A stretch of DNA of 64,000 nt from Streptomyces naganishii JCM 4654 (GTDB taxonomy: Bacteria; Actinomycetota; Actinomycetes; Streptomycetales; Streptomycetaceae): NCBI RefSeq assembly GCF_014650575.1, contig NZ_BMVF01000016.1:1-64000 (forward strand), in the 5' to 3' direction. Below are positions 7,963 to 15,941 of the stretch, one piece after another. A model generated the notes under the pieces. It did not search any database and was not told the DNA's origin. It saw only the letters and a program-made list of their open reading frames with translations. Numbering within the stretch: the stretch's first letter is position 1; every line of letters begins with the position of its first letter. The position numbers and the translations under genes are program-made.

Positions 7963-9252
7963 CTACTTCGCGTCCTCCCCGCTGATGCCGAGGCCCGGCA
8001 GCAGGCCCGGCAGGAGGGGCGGGATGGTGACGTCCGGGTTGCCCGCGGGCGGCTTGGTCGCGGACGGCGAGGCGCTGGCGCTGGGGTTGGGCGGGTCGAG
8101 CAGGCCGCCGGTGGTGCCGCCGATCAGCCCCTCGCCCTCGCTGCCCGAGCCCGCCGACTTGCTGGGGCTGCCGGAGGACGTGTGAGCGCCGCCGGAGGCG
8201 GAGCCGCCGCCCGCGCTGGGCCGCGCCGACTCGCCGGAGGCGGTGGAGCCGGCGGACGACGACGGACCCGTGCCGTGCCGTTTGCCCGCGCCGCCGCCCG
8301 GTGCCGTGGGCTGGGGGAGCAGCGACTGGAGCGGGGCGACCTCCTGGTCTATGGCGTCGAACACCGACGAGACCTGGTTGCTGACGTCCCCGAGCTGGGC
8401 GGGCAGCTTCTCGCGCAGGGTGCCCCAGGCCTGGCGGTGGGCCCGCGAGAACGAGGAGAGGGCCTGGATGGGTCCCAGGGAGCCGGGGTCGCGCTCGTAG
8501 GCCTCGTGGAGCAGGCGGTGGCCCTCCGACGCGTCGTGCTGCATGCCGGACAGGGTGCGGCGGATCTCGCCGAGCGACTCGTGGTCGAGGTGGCCGCCGC
8601 GGCCGCGGTCCATCAGCCGGCGGGCCTCGTTGAGCCGGGTCGAGGCCAGGTCGAGATAGGCCTGGCCCTGCTCGTCGGCGCCGTCGGTCAGGTAGTTCAG
8701 CCGGAAGTCCTCGATGCCGCGCTTGAGGCCGTACAGCGTGTCACCGGGGAGGGCGTCGGAGCTGGCGGCGGCCACGCCGCCGAAGGCGCTCGCGGCCACG
8801 CCGACGCTGAGCCCGCCCGCGGCAAGGCCCTTGGTCAGCCGTGTACGCGGCCGCAGTTTCCCCAGACCTGCGGCCCGATGGGCCCCCTTGCCGCGATGTG
8901 ATCGCCCGCCCGTCTCCCGCCATCGCCCTTCCAGGGCCGCTTCGCTCCCCCTCTTCTGAACGGGCACCGAAGGGTCCGTGGCCTCGCCCGAGCCCTCTTG
9001 CAGCATGGCCTCCATCGCGGCCACCAGCTGGGCCCGCTGGACGACCTTGGTCTCCGGGTCCAGCTCCGGCCGGGGCAGCGCGCCGAGACCGGTCGCGAGG
9101 GCCAGCAGACGGCCCCGCTCGGTCTCTTCCGCGGCGGCCGCGGCCGGTGCCGGCCCTTCGGACTGCTCGGCCGCCGTGCCCCGGTCGGACTGCTCCTCCA
9201 GGGCCTGGGCGAAGGCGTTCGCCCGCCGGTGCGCCGATACGTTCGCGATCAC
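7963..9252 (-). CDS. rsbN: Anti-sigma factor RsbN (DUF5667)
   Basis: A 429-residue, single-pass membrane anti-sigma factor for BldN. Residues 1-90 form the cytoplasmic sigma-binding part (VSAHRRANAFAQALEE and LDPETKVVQRAQLVAAMEAM), a membrane segment spans about 141-164, and a helical extracytoplasmic domain with a Pro/Ser/Gly-rich tail follows. It lies just downstream of bldN on the same strand, the arrangement known in S. coelicolor and S. venezuelae. The GTG at 9252 is chosen because AGGAGG lies 8 bp before it; a GTG at 9261 is too close to that site. A BldN-type promoter sits upstream, implying feedback on its own sigma factor. Confidence 0.92.
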   Translation of the reverse strand: MIANVSAHRRANAFAQALEEQSDRGTAAEQSEGPAPAAAAAEETERGRLLALATGLGALPRPELDPETKVVQRAQLVAAMEAMLQEGSGEATDPSVPVQKRGSEAALEGRWRETGGRSHRGKGAHRAAGLGKLRPRTRLTKGLAAGGLSVGVAASAFGGVAAASSDALPGDTLYGLKRGIEDFRLNYLTDGADEQGQAYLDLASTRLNEARRLMDRGRGGHLDHESLGEIRRTLSGMQHDASEGHRLLHEAYERDPGSLGPIQALSSFSRAHRQAWGTLREKLPAQLGDVSNQVSSVFDAIDQEVAPLQSLLPQPTAPGGGAGKRHGTGPSSSAGSTASGESARPSAGGGSASGGAHTSSGSPSKSAGSGSEGEGLIGGTTGGLLDPPNPSASASPSATKPPAGNPDVTIPPLLPGLLPGLGISGEDAK

Positions 9253-9381
9253 TGGCGGCACCTCCTCTCGTCATGACGGTCGACTCCCCAGGGATCCTGA
9301 GAGTTGCACGTCCCGCGCCGGTCCACACGATCGAGTGATCAGGATTGGCCAGGGCGTGACCACAGGGAGCCTGTATCCCGC

Positions 9382-9410
9382 ACAACGAGCGGCTCGGCAC
9401 TTGGGTTACG
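9382..9410 (-). promoter_or_regulatory. Predicted BldN-dependent promoter of rsbN
   Basis: Reading the minus strand, CGTAAC (9410-9405) and CGTTGT (9387-9382) are 17 bp apart. The sigma-BldN consensus, as remembered from S. venezuelae, is CGTAAC and CGTTGA with 16-17 bp spacing. It lies 130 bp before rsbN, a known BldN target. Confidence 0.6.
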
Positions 9411-9506
9411 GACGGACGGGCATCGGATGAAGAAGTCAACGCACCGCCACGCAACGTGAGTTGGGTGTCGCCCTGGGTGGCCGTCGTACGGCCGCGCCCG
9501 GCCGGT

Positions 9507-10331
9507 TCAGCGGGCGTCCTCCGGCAGGAGCCGGGCGAGGGTGCGCACGGCCCGGTACTGGAGGGTCTTGATCGCTCCCTCGTTCTTGCCCATCACCCGG
9601 GCGGTCTCGGCCACGGACAGGCCCTGGAGGAAGCGGAGCGTCACGCACTCCTGCTGCTGGGGGTTGAGCCGCCGTACGGCGTCCAACAGCGCGGCGTTCG
9701 ACAGGTGCTCCAGGACGGAGTCCTCCGGGGAGCGCTCGACCTCGTTGGCGTCGAGCATCTCGCCGGTGGTGACCTCCAGGCGGAAGCGGCTGGACTTGAA
9801 GTGGTCGGCGACCAGGTTGCGCGCGATGGTCACCAGCCAGGCGCCGAAGTCGCGGCCCTGCCAGGTGAAGGTGCCGATGCGGCGCAGGGCGCGCAGAAAG
9901 GTCTCGCTGGTGAGGTCCTCGGCGGTCGCCTTGCCGCCCACGCGGTAGTAGATGTACCGGTACACGGTGTCGCTGTACTGGTCGTAGAGGCGGCCGAAGG
10001 CGTCGGCCTCGCCGGCCTGGGCGCGCTCGACGAGCTCCATCATCCGGGCGCTGTCGCTGTCCGCGGCCGGGCGGCGGACGGTGGTCGCGGCGGCCTGGCG
10101 CGCGCGCCTGCCGGTCGCGCGCCCGTCGCCCGTGCGCCGGCCCTCGACGACGGCACTGCGGGCCGGCCCCTGTTCCATGCCGTCGGCCAGCGCGTAGTAC
10201 GGGCCTACGGGCGCGGCGGTGGCGAATGCAGGGCCGGCGGACGCGGTGGGGACGAGCCCGCGCAGCAGGTCCAGGACCGTGGCGCGGAGCGTAGCCAGGC
10301 CCGAGGCGTCAACCCCGACGTGTGGGTACAC
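9507..10331 (-). CDS. bldN: Developmental ECF sigma factor BldN
   Basis: A 274-residue ECF sigma factor needed for aerial mycelium, directing chaplin, rodlin and bldM transcription in streptomycetes. About 95 N-terminal residues precede sigma region 2 (GRLYDQYSDTVYRYIYYRV, then TSETFLRALRRIG); this matches the unusual pro-sequence of BldN, removed by proteolysis. Region 4 reads LNPQQQECVTLRFLQGLSVA with the helix-turn-helix ETARVMGKNEGAIKTLQYRA. The GTG start at 10331 has GGGAG just upstream. rsbN lies 254 bp downstream with its own promoter. Confidence 0.95.
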   Translation of the reverse strand: MYPHVGVDASGLATLRATVLDLLRGLVPTASAGPAFATAAPVGPYYALADGMEQGPARSAVVEGRRTGDGRATGRRARQAAATTVRRPAADSDSARMMELVERAQAGEADAFGRLYDQYSDTVYRYIYYRVGGKATAEDLTSETFLRALRRIGTFTWQGRDFGAWLVTIARNLVADHFKSSRFRLEVTTGEMLDANEVERSPEDSVLEHLSNAALLDAVRRLNPQQQECVTLRFLQGLSVAETARVMGKNEGAIKTLQYRAVRTLARLLPEDAR

Positions 10332-10677
10332 GGGACTCCCAGAGGCAGAGCTTCCATCACGTGCAGTGCGGGACCGTTCACCCGTCGTAGCGACGGAGGG
10401 GTACCGGTTTGCGTCTGAGGAGAATAACGCTTCGTGCAGGCGCTGCTACACCCAGTTGCTCAAATCATCGATTACGTCGCTTCCGTAACCGATTGACGCC
10501 CCATCAAGTGCCGCAGAGTGACCGATTGTTGATCGGTTCGGTTCGGTGTCGGTGTGGATCGGGGGCGTGTTGTGGCGGTGTACCGCCAAGAGGAAAGGCC
10601 AACGCGGTGCGTGAGTACGTTCGGGCGTCAGCCCCGGATTCCGGGTGCGCCGCGCGTCCCGCCCGCGTCCGGCGGTG
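10332..10677 (-). promoter_or_regulatory. bldN upstream control region
   Basis: A 346-bp non-coding stretch that must hold the bldN promoter. Elements seen: AGTGC-N8-TCACC at 10365-10382, close to a BldD site and near the bldN start; an isolated AGTGA at 10517-10521; and the inverted repeat ACCGAT-N5-ATCGGT at 10521-10537, whose ACCGATT half also occurs at 10488. No convincing -10/-35 pair was identified. bldN is a known BldD target, so these are candidates only. Confidence 0.45.
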
Positions 10678-11610
10678 CTACCGGCGCCGCCGGTGCAGTG
10701 CGATCGCCGCAGCGGTGCCGCCCGCGACCGCCCCGACCCCGGCCGCCGCCGGGATGCCGACCTTGGCCGCCTTGCGGCCGGTGCGGTAGTCGCGCAGGCG
10801 CCAGTCCATCTCGCGGGCGTGGCGGCGCAGTTTGGCGTCGGGGTTGATCGCGTAGGGGTGGCCGACCAGCGACAGCATCGGGATGTCGTTGTGGGAGTCG
10901 CTGTAGGCGGCGCACCGGGACAGGTCCAGGCCCTCGGCCGCCGCGAGCGCGCGCACCGCCTCCGCCTTCGCCGGGCCGTGCAGGGGCTCGCCGACCAGCC
11001 GGCCGGTGTAGATGCCGTCGACGGACTCCGCGACCGTGCCGAGCGCGCCGGTCAGGCCCAGGCGGCGGGCGATGACCTGGGCGATCTCCACGGGCGCCGC
11101 GGTGACGAGCCACACCTTCTGGCCGGCGTCGAGGTGGGCCTGGGCGAGCGCCCGGGTGCCCGGCCAGATCCGCTCGGCCATGTACTCGTCGTAGATCTCC
11201 TCGCCGATCGACTGGAGTTCGGCGACGCGGTGGCCCTGGACGATGGAGAGCGCGGAGTCGCGCGCCTCCTGCATGTGCTCGGGGTCCTCGACCCCGGCCA
11301 GCCGGAACCAGGCCTGCTGCCAGGCGAACCGGGCGAGGTCGCGGGTGTCGAAGAACTTGCGTTTGTACAGTCCCCGGCCGAAGTGGAAGAGGGCGGCGCC
11401 CTGCATCACGGTGTTGTCCAGGTCGAAGAAGGCGGCGGCCTGGACGTCGCCGTGCACCGGGAACTCCGCCTCCCGCTCGGCGGGGGGTGCGGCTTGCGCC
11501 TCCTCGGCCTGCGAGGACTTGCGCGCTGCCTCTGCCGAGGCCTCGCCTGCCAACACGCTCCGCGCCGTGGCGGAGCGCCTACGGGGAGTGAGCCATCCGA
11601 GAGCGGCCAT
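10678..11610 (-). CDS. HAD-IB family hydrolase (SerB-like)
   Basis: A 310-residue phosphatase of the SerB/CicA type. A disordered Ala/Glu-rich N-terminus precedes the nucleophile motif AAFFDLDNTVMQGAA; later come VWLVTAAPVEIAQ and the metal motif AYSDSHNDIPMLSLVGHPYA. The C-terminus has a hydrophobic stretch (VGIPAAAGVGAVAGGTAA) ending in an Arg cluster, suggesting a membrane-tail anchor. This product is encoded beside bldN in other streptomycetes. The substrate is unknown; phosphoserine or a lipid phosphate is possible. Confidence 0.85.
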   Translation of the reverse strand: MAALGWLTPRRRSATARSVLAGEASAEAARKSSQAEEAQAAPPAEREAEFPVHGDVQAAAFFDLDNTVMQGAALFHFGRGLYKRKFFDTRDLARFAWQQAWFRLAGVEDPEHMQEARDSALSIVQGHRVAELQSIGEEIYDEYMAERIWPGTRALAQAHLDAGQKVWLVTAAPVEIAQVIARRLGLTGALGTVAESVDGIYTGRLVGEPLHGPAKAEAVRALAAAEGLDLSRCAAYSDSHNDIPMLSLVGHPYAINPDAKLRRHAREMDWRLRDYRTGRKAAKVGIPAAAGVGAVAGGTAAAIALHRRRR

Positions 11611-11748
11611 GGCGTGAGCATAGCCAGTTTGTTCGGTGGTTCCGGAGGCGAGAGGTTCGCATGCCGTGAACTCTGCGCGACCGTGTCGTTAAAGCGGCCG
11701 CGGGCGGGCGGGGTCACACGGGGGCGCGACGGCGCGAGAATGGCGGGC

Positions 11749-12024
11749 ATGAGTCCCCTCTTCCGCCGCAAGGCCCCCGCGCCCCACGAGCGGTTCGTCA
11801 CCCTCGTCCGCAAACCCGGCTGCCATCTGTGCGACGACGCGCAGGCGGTGGTGGAGAAGGTGTGCGCCGATCTCGGCGTGCCCTGGGAGAAGAAGGACAT
11901 CACCGAGGACCGGGAGCTGCACGACCGCTACTGGGAGCAGATCCCGGTCGTACTCGTCGACGGTGAACAGCACACCTTCTGGCGGGTGAACGAGGAGCGG
12001 CTGCGCAGGGAACTGACCGGTTGA
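11749..12024 (+). CDS. Glutaredoxin family protein
   Basis: A 91-residue thioredoxin-fold protein. RKPGCHLCDDAQ supplies the CxxC active site, EQIPVVLVDGEQH the cis-proline loop and a short helix ends the chain. It is related to the YruB/DUF836 group of small redox proteins. It could start at ATG 11740 (three residues longer). It lies just upstream of rex, but with a 358-bp gap containing the Rex operator, so it is probably a separate unit. Confidence 0.85.
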   Translation: MSPLFRRKAPAPHERFVTLVRKPGCHLCDDAQAVVEKVCADLGVPWEKKDITEDRELHDRYWEQIPVVLVDGEQHTFWRVNEERLRRELTG

Positions 12025-12289
12025 GGCCGCGGCGGCCGACGGGCCGGACGCGCCACGCCGGTCCGGCCGGATCCGGACCCCGGTCCGCGACTGACCGGCG
12101 AGTACAAACTGGCGGAAATTCGCTTAGGATCGACGGCGACTTGGTCTCGGGGGCGGGGATCGCAGAGGAGCGTGGGCGGTTTTGCCCCCAACAAAGAAGG
12201 AACGCGAGAGCGGGTGCGCCGGTTCCGCGCACCCCCGCGCGGGACGCGTGACCCCGGTCACGTTGGCCGGGCAAATCGGACACCATCTT

Positions 12290-12305
12290 TGTGCACGCGT
12301 TCACA
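12290..12305. promoter_or_regulatory. Rex operator (ROP)
   Basis: TGTGCACGCGTTCACA differs at one base from the Rex operator consensus TGTGAACGCGTTCACA, and the symmetry extends two to three bases further on each side (CTTTG/CAAAG). It lies 78 bp before rex, as expected for redox-controlled autoregulation of the rex-hem operon by the NADH/NAD+ ratio. A possible -10 element (TAGCCT) follows closely. Confidence 0.92.
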
Positions 12306-12382
12306 AAGACATAGCCTGCTTTCGACGGGGCGGTCCGGGGACGTATGACCGCCCACAGCCCCGCTCTACCCGCAGGAGCACC

Positions 12383-13159
12383 GTGGCAACTGGCCGAACT
12401 CACCGACCGGCGACCCGTAGCCGAGGGATTCCCGAGGCCACCGTCGCCCGGCTTCCGCTGTACCTACGAGCCCTGACCTCGCTGTCGGAGCGCTCGGTGC
12501 CCACGGTCTCCTCCGAGGAGCTCGCGGCCGCGGCGGGGGTCAATTCCGCCAAGCTGCGCAAGGACTTCTCCTACCTCGGCTCCTACGGGACCCGGGGTGT
12601 GGGGTACGACGTCGAGTATCTCGTGTACCAGATCTCCCGTGAACTCGGGCTCACCCAGGACTGGCCGGTTGTCATCGTCGGCATCGGCAACCTCGGCGCC
12701 GCCCTCGCCAACTACGGCGGGTTTGCCTCCCGCGGCTTCCGCGTCGCCGCGCTCATCGACGCCGACCCGGCGATGGCCGGAAAGCCCGTCGCGGGCATCC
12801 CGGTCCAGCACACCGACGACCTGGAGAAGATCATCCAGGACAACGGCGTCTCCATCGGCGTGATCGCGACCCCCGCGGGCGCCGCCCAGCAGGTCTGCGA
12901 CCGCCTCGTGGCCGCGGGGGTGACCTCCATCCTCAACTTCGCGCCGACCGTGCTGAACGTCCCGGACGGCGTCGACGTGCGCAAGGTCGACCTCTCCATC
13001 GAGCTTCAGATCCTCGCCTTCCACGAGCAGCGCAAGGCCGGCGAGGAGGCCGCCGCCGACGGCGCCCTGCCCGGCGCCGCCGCAGCCGCTGCCGCCGCCC
13101 GCAAGGCGGCCGCCGACCAGGGGCCCGACGGGGACGTACCCGCCGTGATGCCGGCATGA
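12383..13159 (+). CDS. rex: Redox-sensing transcriptional repressor Rex
   Basis: A 258-residue repressor that binds operators when NADH is low and lets go when NADH rises. The N-terminal winged helix includes SVPTVSSEELAAAAGVNSAK and KDFSYLGSYGTRGVGY; the Rossmann domain has VVIVGIGNLGAALANYGG; the C-terminal domain-swap helix contains the LQILAFHEQ block. The GTG at 12383 follows GCAGGAGC and gives the S. coelicolor length. The stop overlaps the hemA start (ATGA). Its presence at the head of the heme genes links tetrapyrrole supply to redox state. Confidence 0.97.
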   Translation: MATGRTHRPATRSRGIPEATVARLPLYLRALTSLSERSVPTVSSEELAAAAGVNSAKLRKDFSYLGSYGTRGVGYDVEYLVYQISRELGLTQDWPVVIVGIGNLGAALANYGGFASRGFRVAALIDADPAMAGKPVAGIPVQHTDDLEKIIQDNGVSIGVIATPAGAAQQVCDRLVAAGVTSILNFAPTVLNVPDGVDVRKVDLSIELQILAFHEQRKAGEEAAADGALPGAAAAAAAARKAAADQGPDGDVPAVMPA

Positions 13160-14949
13160 GTCTCCTCGTCGTCGGACTGAGCCACCGCAGTGCCCCCGTC
13201 AGCCTGCTGGAGCGCGCCTCGCTGCACGCGGACGCGCAGACCAAGTTGCTTCAGGACACCGTCGCCGCCGAGCCGGCCACCGAGGCCGCCGTCCTGGCCA
13301 CCTGCAACCGCATCGAGCTGTACGCCGACGTGGACAAGTTCCACGCCGGTGTCGCCGAGCTGTCCACGCTGCTCGCCCGGCACAGCGGGGTCGGCCTGGA
13401 GGAGCTCACGCCCTACCTGTACGTGCACTATGAGGACCGGGCGGTCCACCACCTGTTCTCGGTGGCCTGCGGCCTGGACTCGATGGTCGTCGGCGAGGGC
13501 CAGATCCTCGGCCAGATGAAGGACTGCCTGGCCCGCGCCCAGGACCTGCACACGGCCGGACGCCTGCTCAACGACCTGTTCCAGCAGGCGCTCAGGGTCG
13601 GCAAGCGCGCCCACTCCGAGACCGGCATCGACCGCGCCGGGCAGTCCCTGGTCACCTTCGGCCTGGAGCAGCTCTCCCGGGGCGCCGACGTCGCCGCCTG
13701 GGCGCGCGGCAAGAAGGCCCTGGTCATCGGCGCGGGCTCGATGTCCTCGCTGGCCGCCGCCACGCTCGCCCGTGCCGGCGTCGCCGAGATCGTGATCGCC
13801 AACCGGACCCCGGAGCGCGCCGAGCGCCTGGCCCGGATCCTCGCCACCGGCGACGACACGGACGTGCTGGCCCGCGCGGTACCGATGGACGCGGTGCCGG
13901 CCGAGCTCGCACGTGCGGACGTCGCCGTCTCCTGCACCGGTGCGACGGGGCTCGTCCTGACGGCCGGGACCGTCGCGACGGCGGTCGAGGGCCGTACCGG
14001 AACCGCGGTCACGGCCCAGGGCCGTAAGGACGCGGCCGGCGTGGACGCGGCGCGTGGAGCGGCGGCTACGGGTGCCGCCGGGGCCCACGGGCGTACGGCC
14101 GTGGCCGACGACCCGCGCGAGACCCCGCTGCCGCCCGCCACGGTCGGCGCCGAGGAGGGCTGCCCGGTCGACCTGGCCACGGTGGCCGCCGCCGAGCCCG
14201 GCTTCTCGCTGCTGGGCGAGTCCGCCGTGGCCGGCATCGACGCCGCCACGCTGGAACAGCACGGCACGTGGGTGGACAACGGCACCGTCGACCGCCGTGA
14301 GGCCGCCCGCCGCAGCGCCGAGGCCGACGCCGAACTGATCACCGCGCTCGCCGCGACCGCCGCCACCGTCGGCCGCATCCCGGAGCGGCGCAGGCCCGAG
14401 CCGGTCGTCGTCGCCCCGCGCCCCGAGCCGGCCCTGTCCCTGCTGGACCTCGCCATGCCCCGTGACGTCGACGCGGCCGTGCACCGGCTGGCCGGCGTGC
14501 GCCTGGTGGACATCGAGTCCCTGGCCGAGGCCTCCGCCGACGCGCCGATGGCGGCCGACGTCGACCAGGTCCGCCGTATCGTTTCGGACGAGGTCGCGGC
14601 CTTCGGGGCGGCCCAGCGCGCCGCGCACATCACGCCCACCGTGGTCGCCCTGCGCGCCATGGCGGCCGACGTCGTGGCCGGCGAGATCGCCCGCCTCGAG
14701 GGGCGGCTGCCCGGCATGGACGACAAGCACCGGGCGGAGATCACCCAGACCGTGCGGCGCGTCGTGGACAAGCTCCTGCACGCGCCGACCGTACGGGTCA
14801 AGCAGCTCGCGGCCGAGCCCGGCGGCGCCGGGTACGCCGACGCGCTGCGCACCCTGTTCGACCTCGACCCCGACACGGTCGCGTCCGTCTCCCAGGCGGA
14901 CGACAGCAACACCCCCGAGAAGAACGGCAGGAACCGAGGGCCGGCATGA
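13156..14949 (+). CDS. hemA: Glutamyl-tRNA reductase
   Basis: A 597-residue enzyme making glutamate-1-semialdehyde from Glu-tRNA, the first step of C5 tetrapyrrole synthesis. The catalytic Cys50 is in LATCNRIELYAD; HYEDRAVHHLFSVACGLDSM and GEGQILGQ follow; the NADPH loop is VIGAGSMSS (about 191-199). The C-terminal dimerization helices are present. A long insertion of roughly 145 residues (about 278-425), Ala/Arg/Pro-rich, splits the NADPH domain before LDLAMPRDVD; typical HemA has about 420 residues. Overlaps both neighbours by 4 bp, so it is translated in a coupled operon. Confidence 0.96.
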   Translation: MSLLVVGLSHRSAPVSLLERASLHADAQTKLLQDTVAAEPATEAAVLATCNRIELYADVDKFHAGVAELSTLLARHSGVGLEELTPYLYVHYEDRAVHHLFSVACGLDSMVVGEGQILGQMKDCLARAQDLHTAGRLLNDLFQQALRVGKRAHSETGIDRAGQSLVTFGLEQLSRGADVAAWARGKKALVIGAGSMSSLAAATLARAGVAEIVIANRTPERAERLARILATGDDTDVLARAVPMDAVPAELARADVAVSCTGATGLVLTAGTVATAVEGRTGTAVTAQGRKDAAGVDAARGAAATGAAGAHGRTAVADDPRETPLPPATVGAEEGCPVDLATVAAAEPGFSLLGESAVAGIDAATLEQHGTWVDNGTVDRREAARRSAEADAELITALAATAATVGRIPERRRPEPVVVAPRPEPALSLLDLAMPRDVDAAVHRLAGVRLVDIESLAEASADAPMAADVDQVRRIVSDEVAAFGAAQRAAHITPTVVALRAMAADVVAGEIARLEGRLPGMDDKHRAEITQTVRRVVDKLLHAPTVRVKQLAAEPGGAGYADALRTLFDLDPDTVASVSQADDSNTPEKNGRNRGPA

Positions 14950-15941
14950 CTGAGAAGGCATTGAGGCTCGGGACCAGGCGCAGCAAGCTCGCCATGGCCC
15001 AGTCCGGGCAGGTGGCGGACGCCGTGAGCCAGGTGACCGGACGGCCCGTCGAGCTGGTCGAGATCACCACCTACGGCGACGTGTCCCGCGAGCACCTGGC
15101 GCAGATCGGCGGCACCGGCGTCTTCGTCGCGGCGCTGCGCGAGGCGCTGGCGCGCGGGGAGGTCGACTTCGCGGTTCATTCGCTCAAGGACCTGCCCACC
15201 ACGCAACCCGACGAACTCGTCCTGGCCGCCGTGCCCGAGCGGGAGGATCCGCGCGACGTGATCGTCGCCCGGGACGCGCTGAAGTTCACCGACCTGCCGC
15301 GCGGCGCCCGCATAGGCACCGGCTCCCCGCGCCGCATGGCCCAGCTGAACGCGTACGCCCGCACGCACGGCCTGGACATCGAGACGGTCCCCATCCGGGG
15401 CAACGTCGACACCAGGATCGGCTTCGTGCACAAGGGCGAGCTGGACGCGGTGGTGCTGGCCGCGGCCGGCCTGAACCGCATCGGCCGCGCCGACGAGGTG
15501 ACCGACTTCCTGTCGGTCGACACCGTTCTGCCCGCTCCCGGCCAGGGGGCACTGGCGATCGAGTGCGCCGCGGGCAACGCGGACCTCGTCGCCGCGCTCG
15601 CCGAGCTCGACGACCCGTTCACGCGGGCCGCCGTGACCGCCGAGCGGTCACTGCTCGCCGCCCTGGAGGCCGGCTGCAGCGCACCCGTGGGGGCGCTCGC
15701 CGACCTTCCCCCACTCTCGAACCCGCTCGAGCGGGGGGACCCCCAGGCCGACGGGCAGATTGTCAAGGAAATGCGCCTGCGGGGCGTCGTCGGCACCACC
15801 GACGGCTCCGCGCTGGTGCAGCTGTCCACCACCGGTCCCGTGCCCCACACGCACGAGCAGGCGATGGCGCTCGGTCGCGAACTCGCCACCGAGATGCTCG
15901 CCCAGGGCGCGGCCGGTCTGATGGGGGAGCGAGCACATTGA
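14946..15941 (+). CDS. hemC: Hydroxymethylbilane synthase (porphobilinogen deaminase)
   Basis: A 331-residue enzyme joining four porphobilinogens into hydroxymethylbilane. Motifs: LRLGTRRSKLAMAQS at the N-terminus, the catalytic Asp in HSLKDLPT, the basic GTGSPRR cluster, and the dipyrromethane cofactor Cys244 in LEAGCSAPVGA. Just after that Cys lies an extra segment (about 252-268, LPPLSNPLERGDP) encoded by a hairpin-forming DNA element that looks like an in-frame insertion. Starts inside the hemA stop (ATGA). Confidence 0.96.
   Translation: MTEKALRLGTRRSKLAMAQSGQVADAVSQVTGRPVELVEITTYGDVSREHLAQIGGTGVFVAALREALARGEVDFAVHSLKDLPTTQPDELVLAAVPEREDPRDVIVARDALKFTDLPRGARIGTGSPRRMAQLNAYARTHGLDIETVPIRGNVDTRIGFVHKGELDAVVLAAAGLNRIGRADEVTDFLSVDTVLPAPGQGALAIECAAGNADLVAALAELDDPFTRAAVTAERSLLAALEAGCSAPVGALADLPPLSNPLERGDPQADGQIVKEMRLRGVVGTTDGSALVQLSTTGPVPHTHEQAMALGRELATEMLAQGAAGLMGERAH
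15706..15746. repeat. Palindromic mini-element inside hemC
   Basis: An imperfect hairpin in which a left arm of CCCCC plus CTCTCGA is mirrored by CTCGAGCGGGGGG, followed by GACCCCCA. Short elements of this form are scattered in Streptomyces genomes, including inside genes, where they encode stretches like PLS..ERGDP. Here it keeps the frame and adds residues to HemC in a surface region after the cofactor Cys. Recognition is from memory. Confidence 0.6.
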
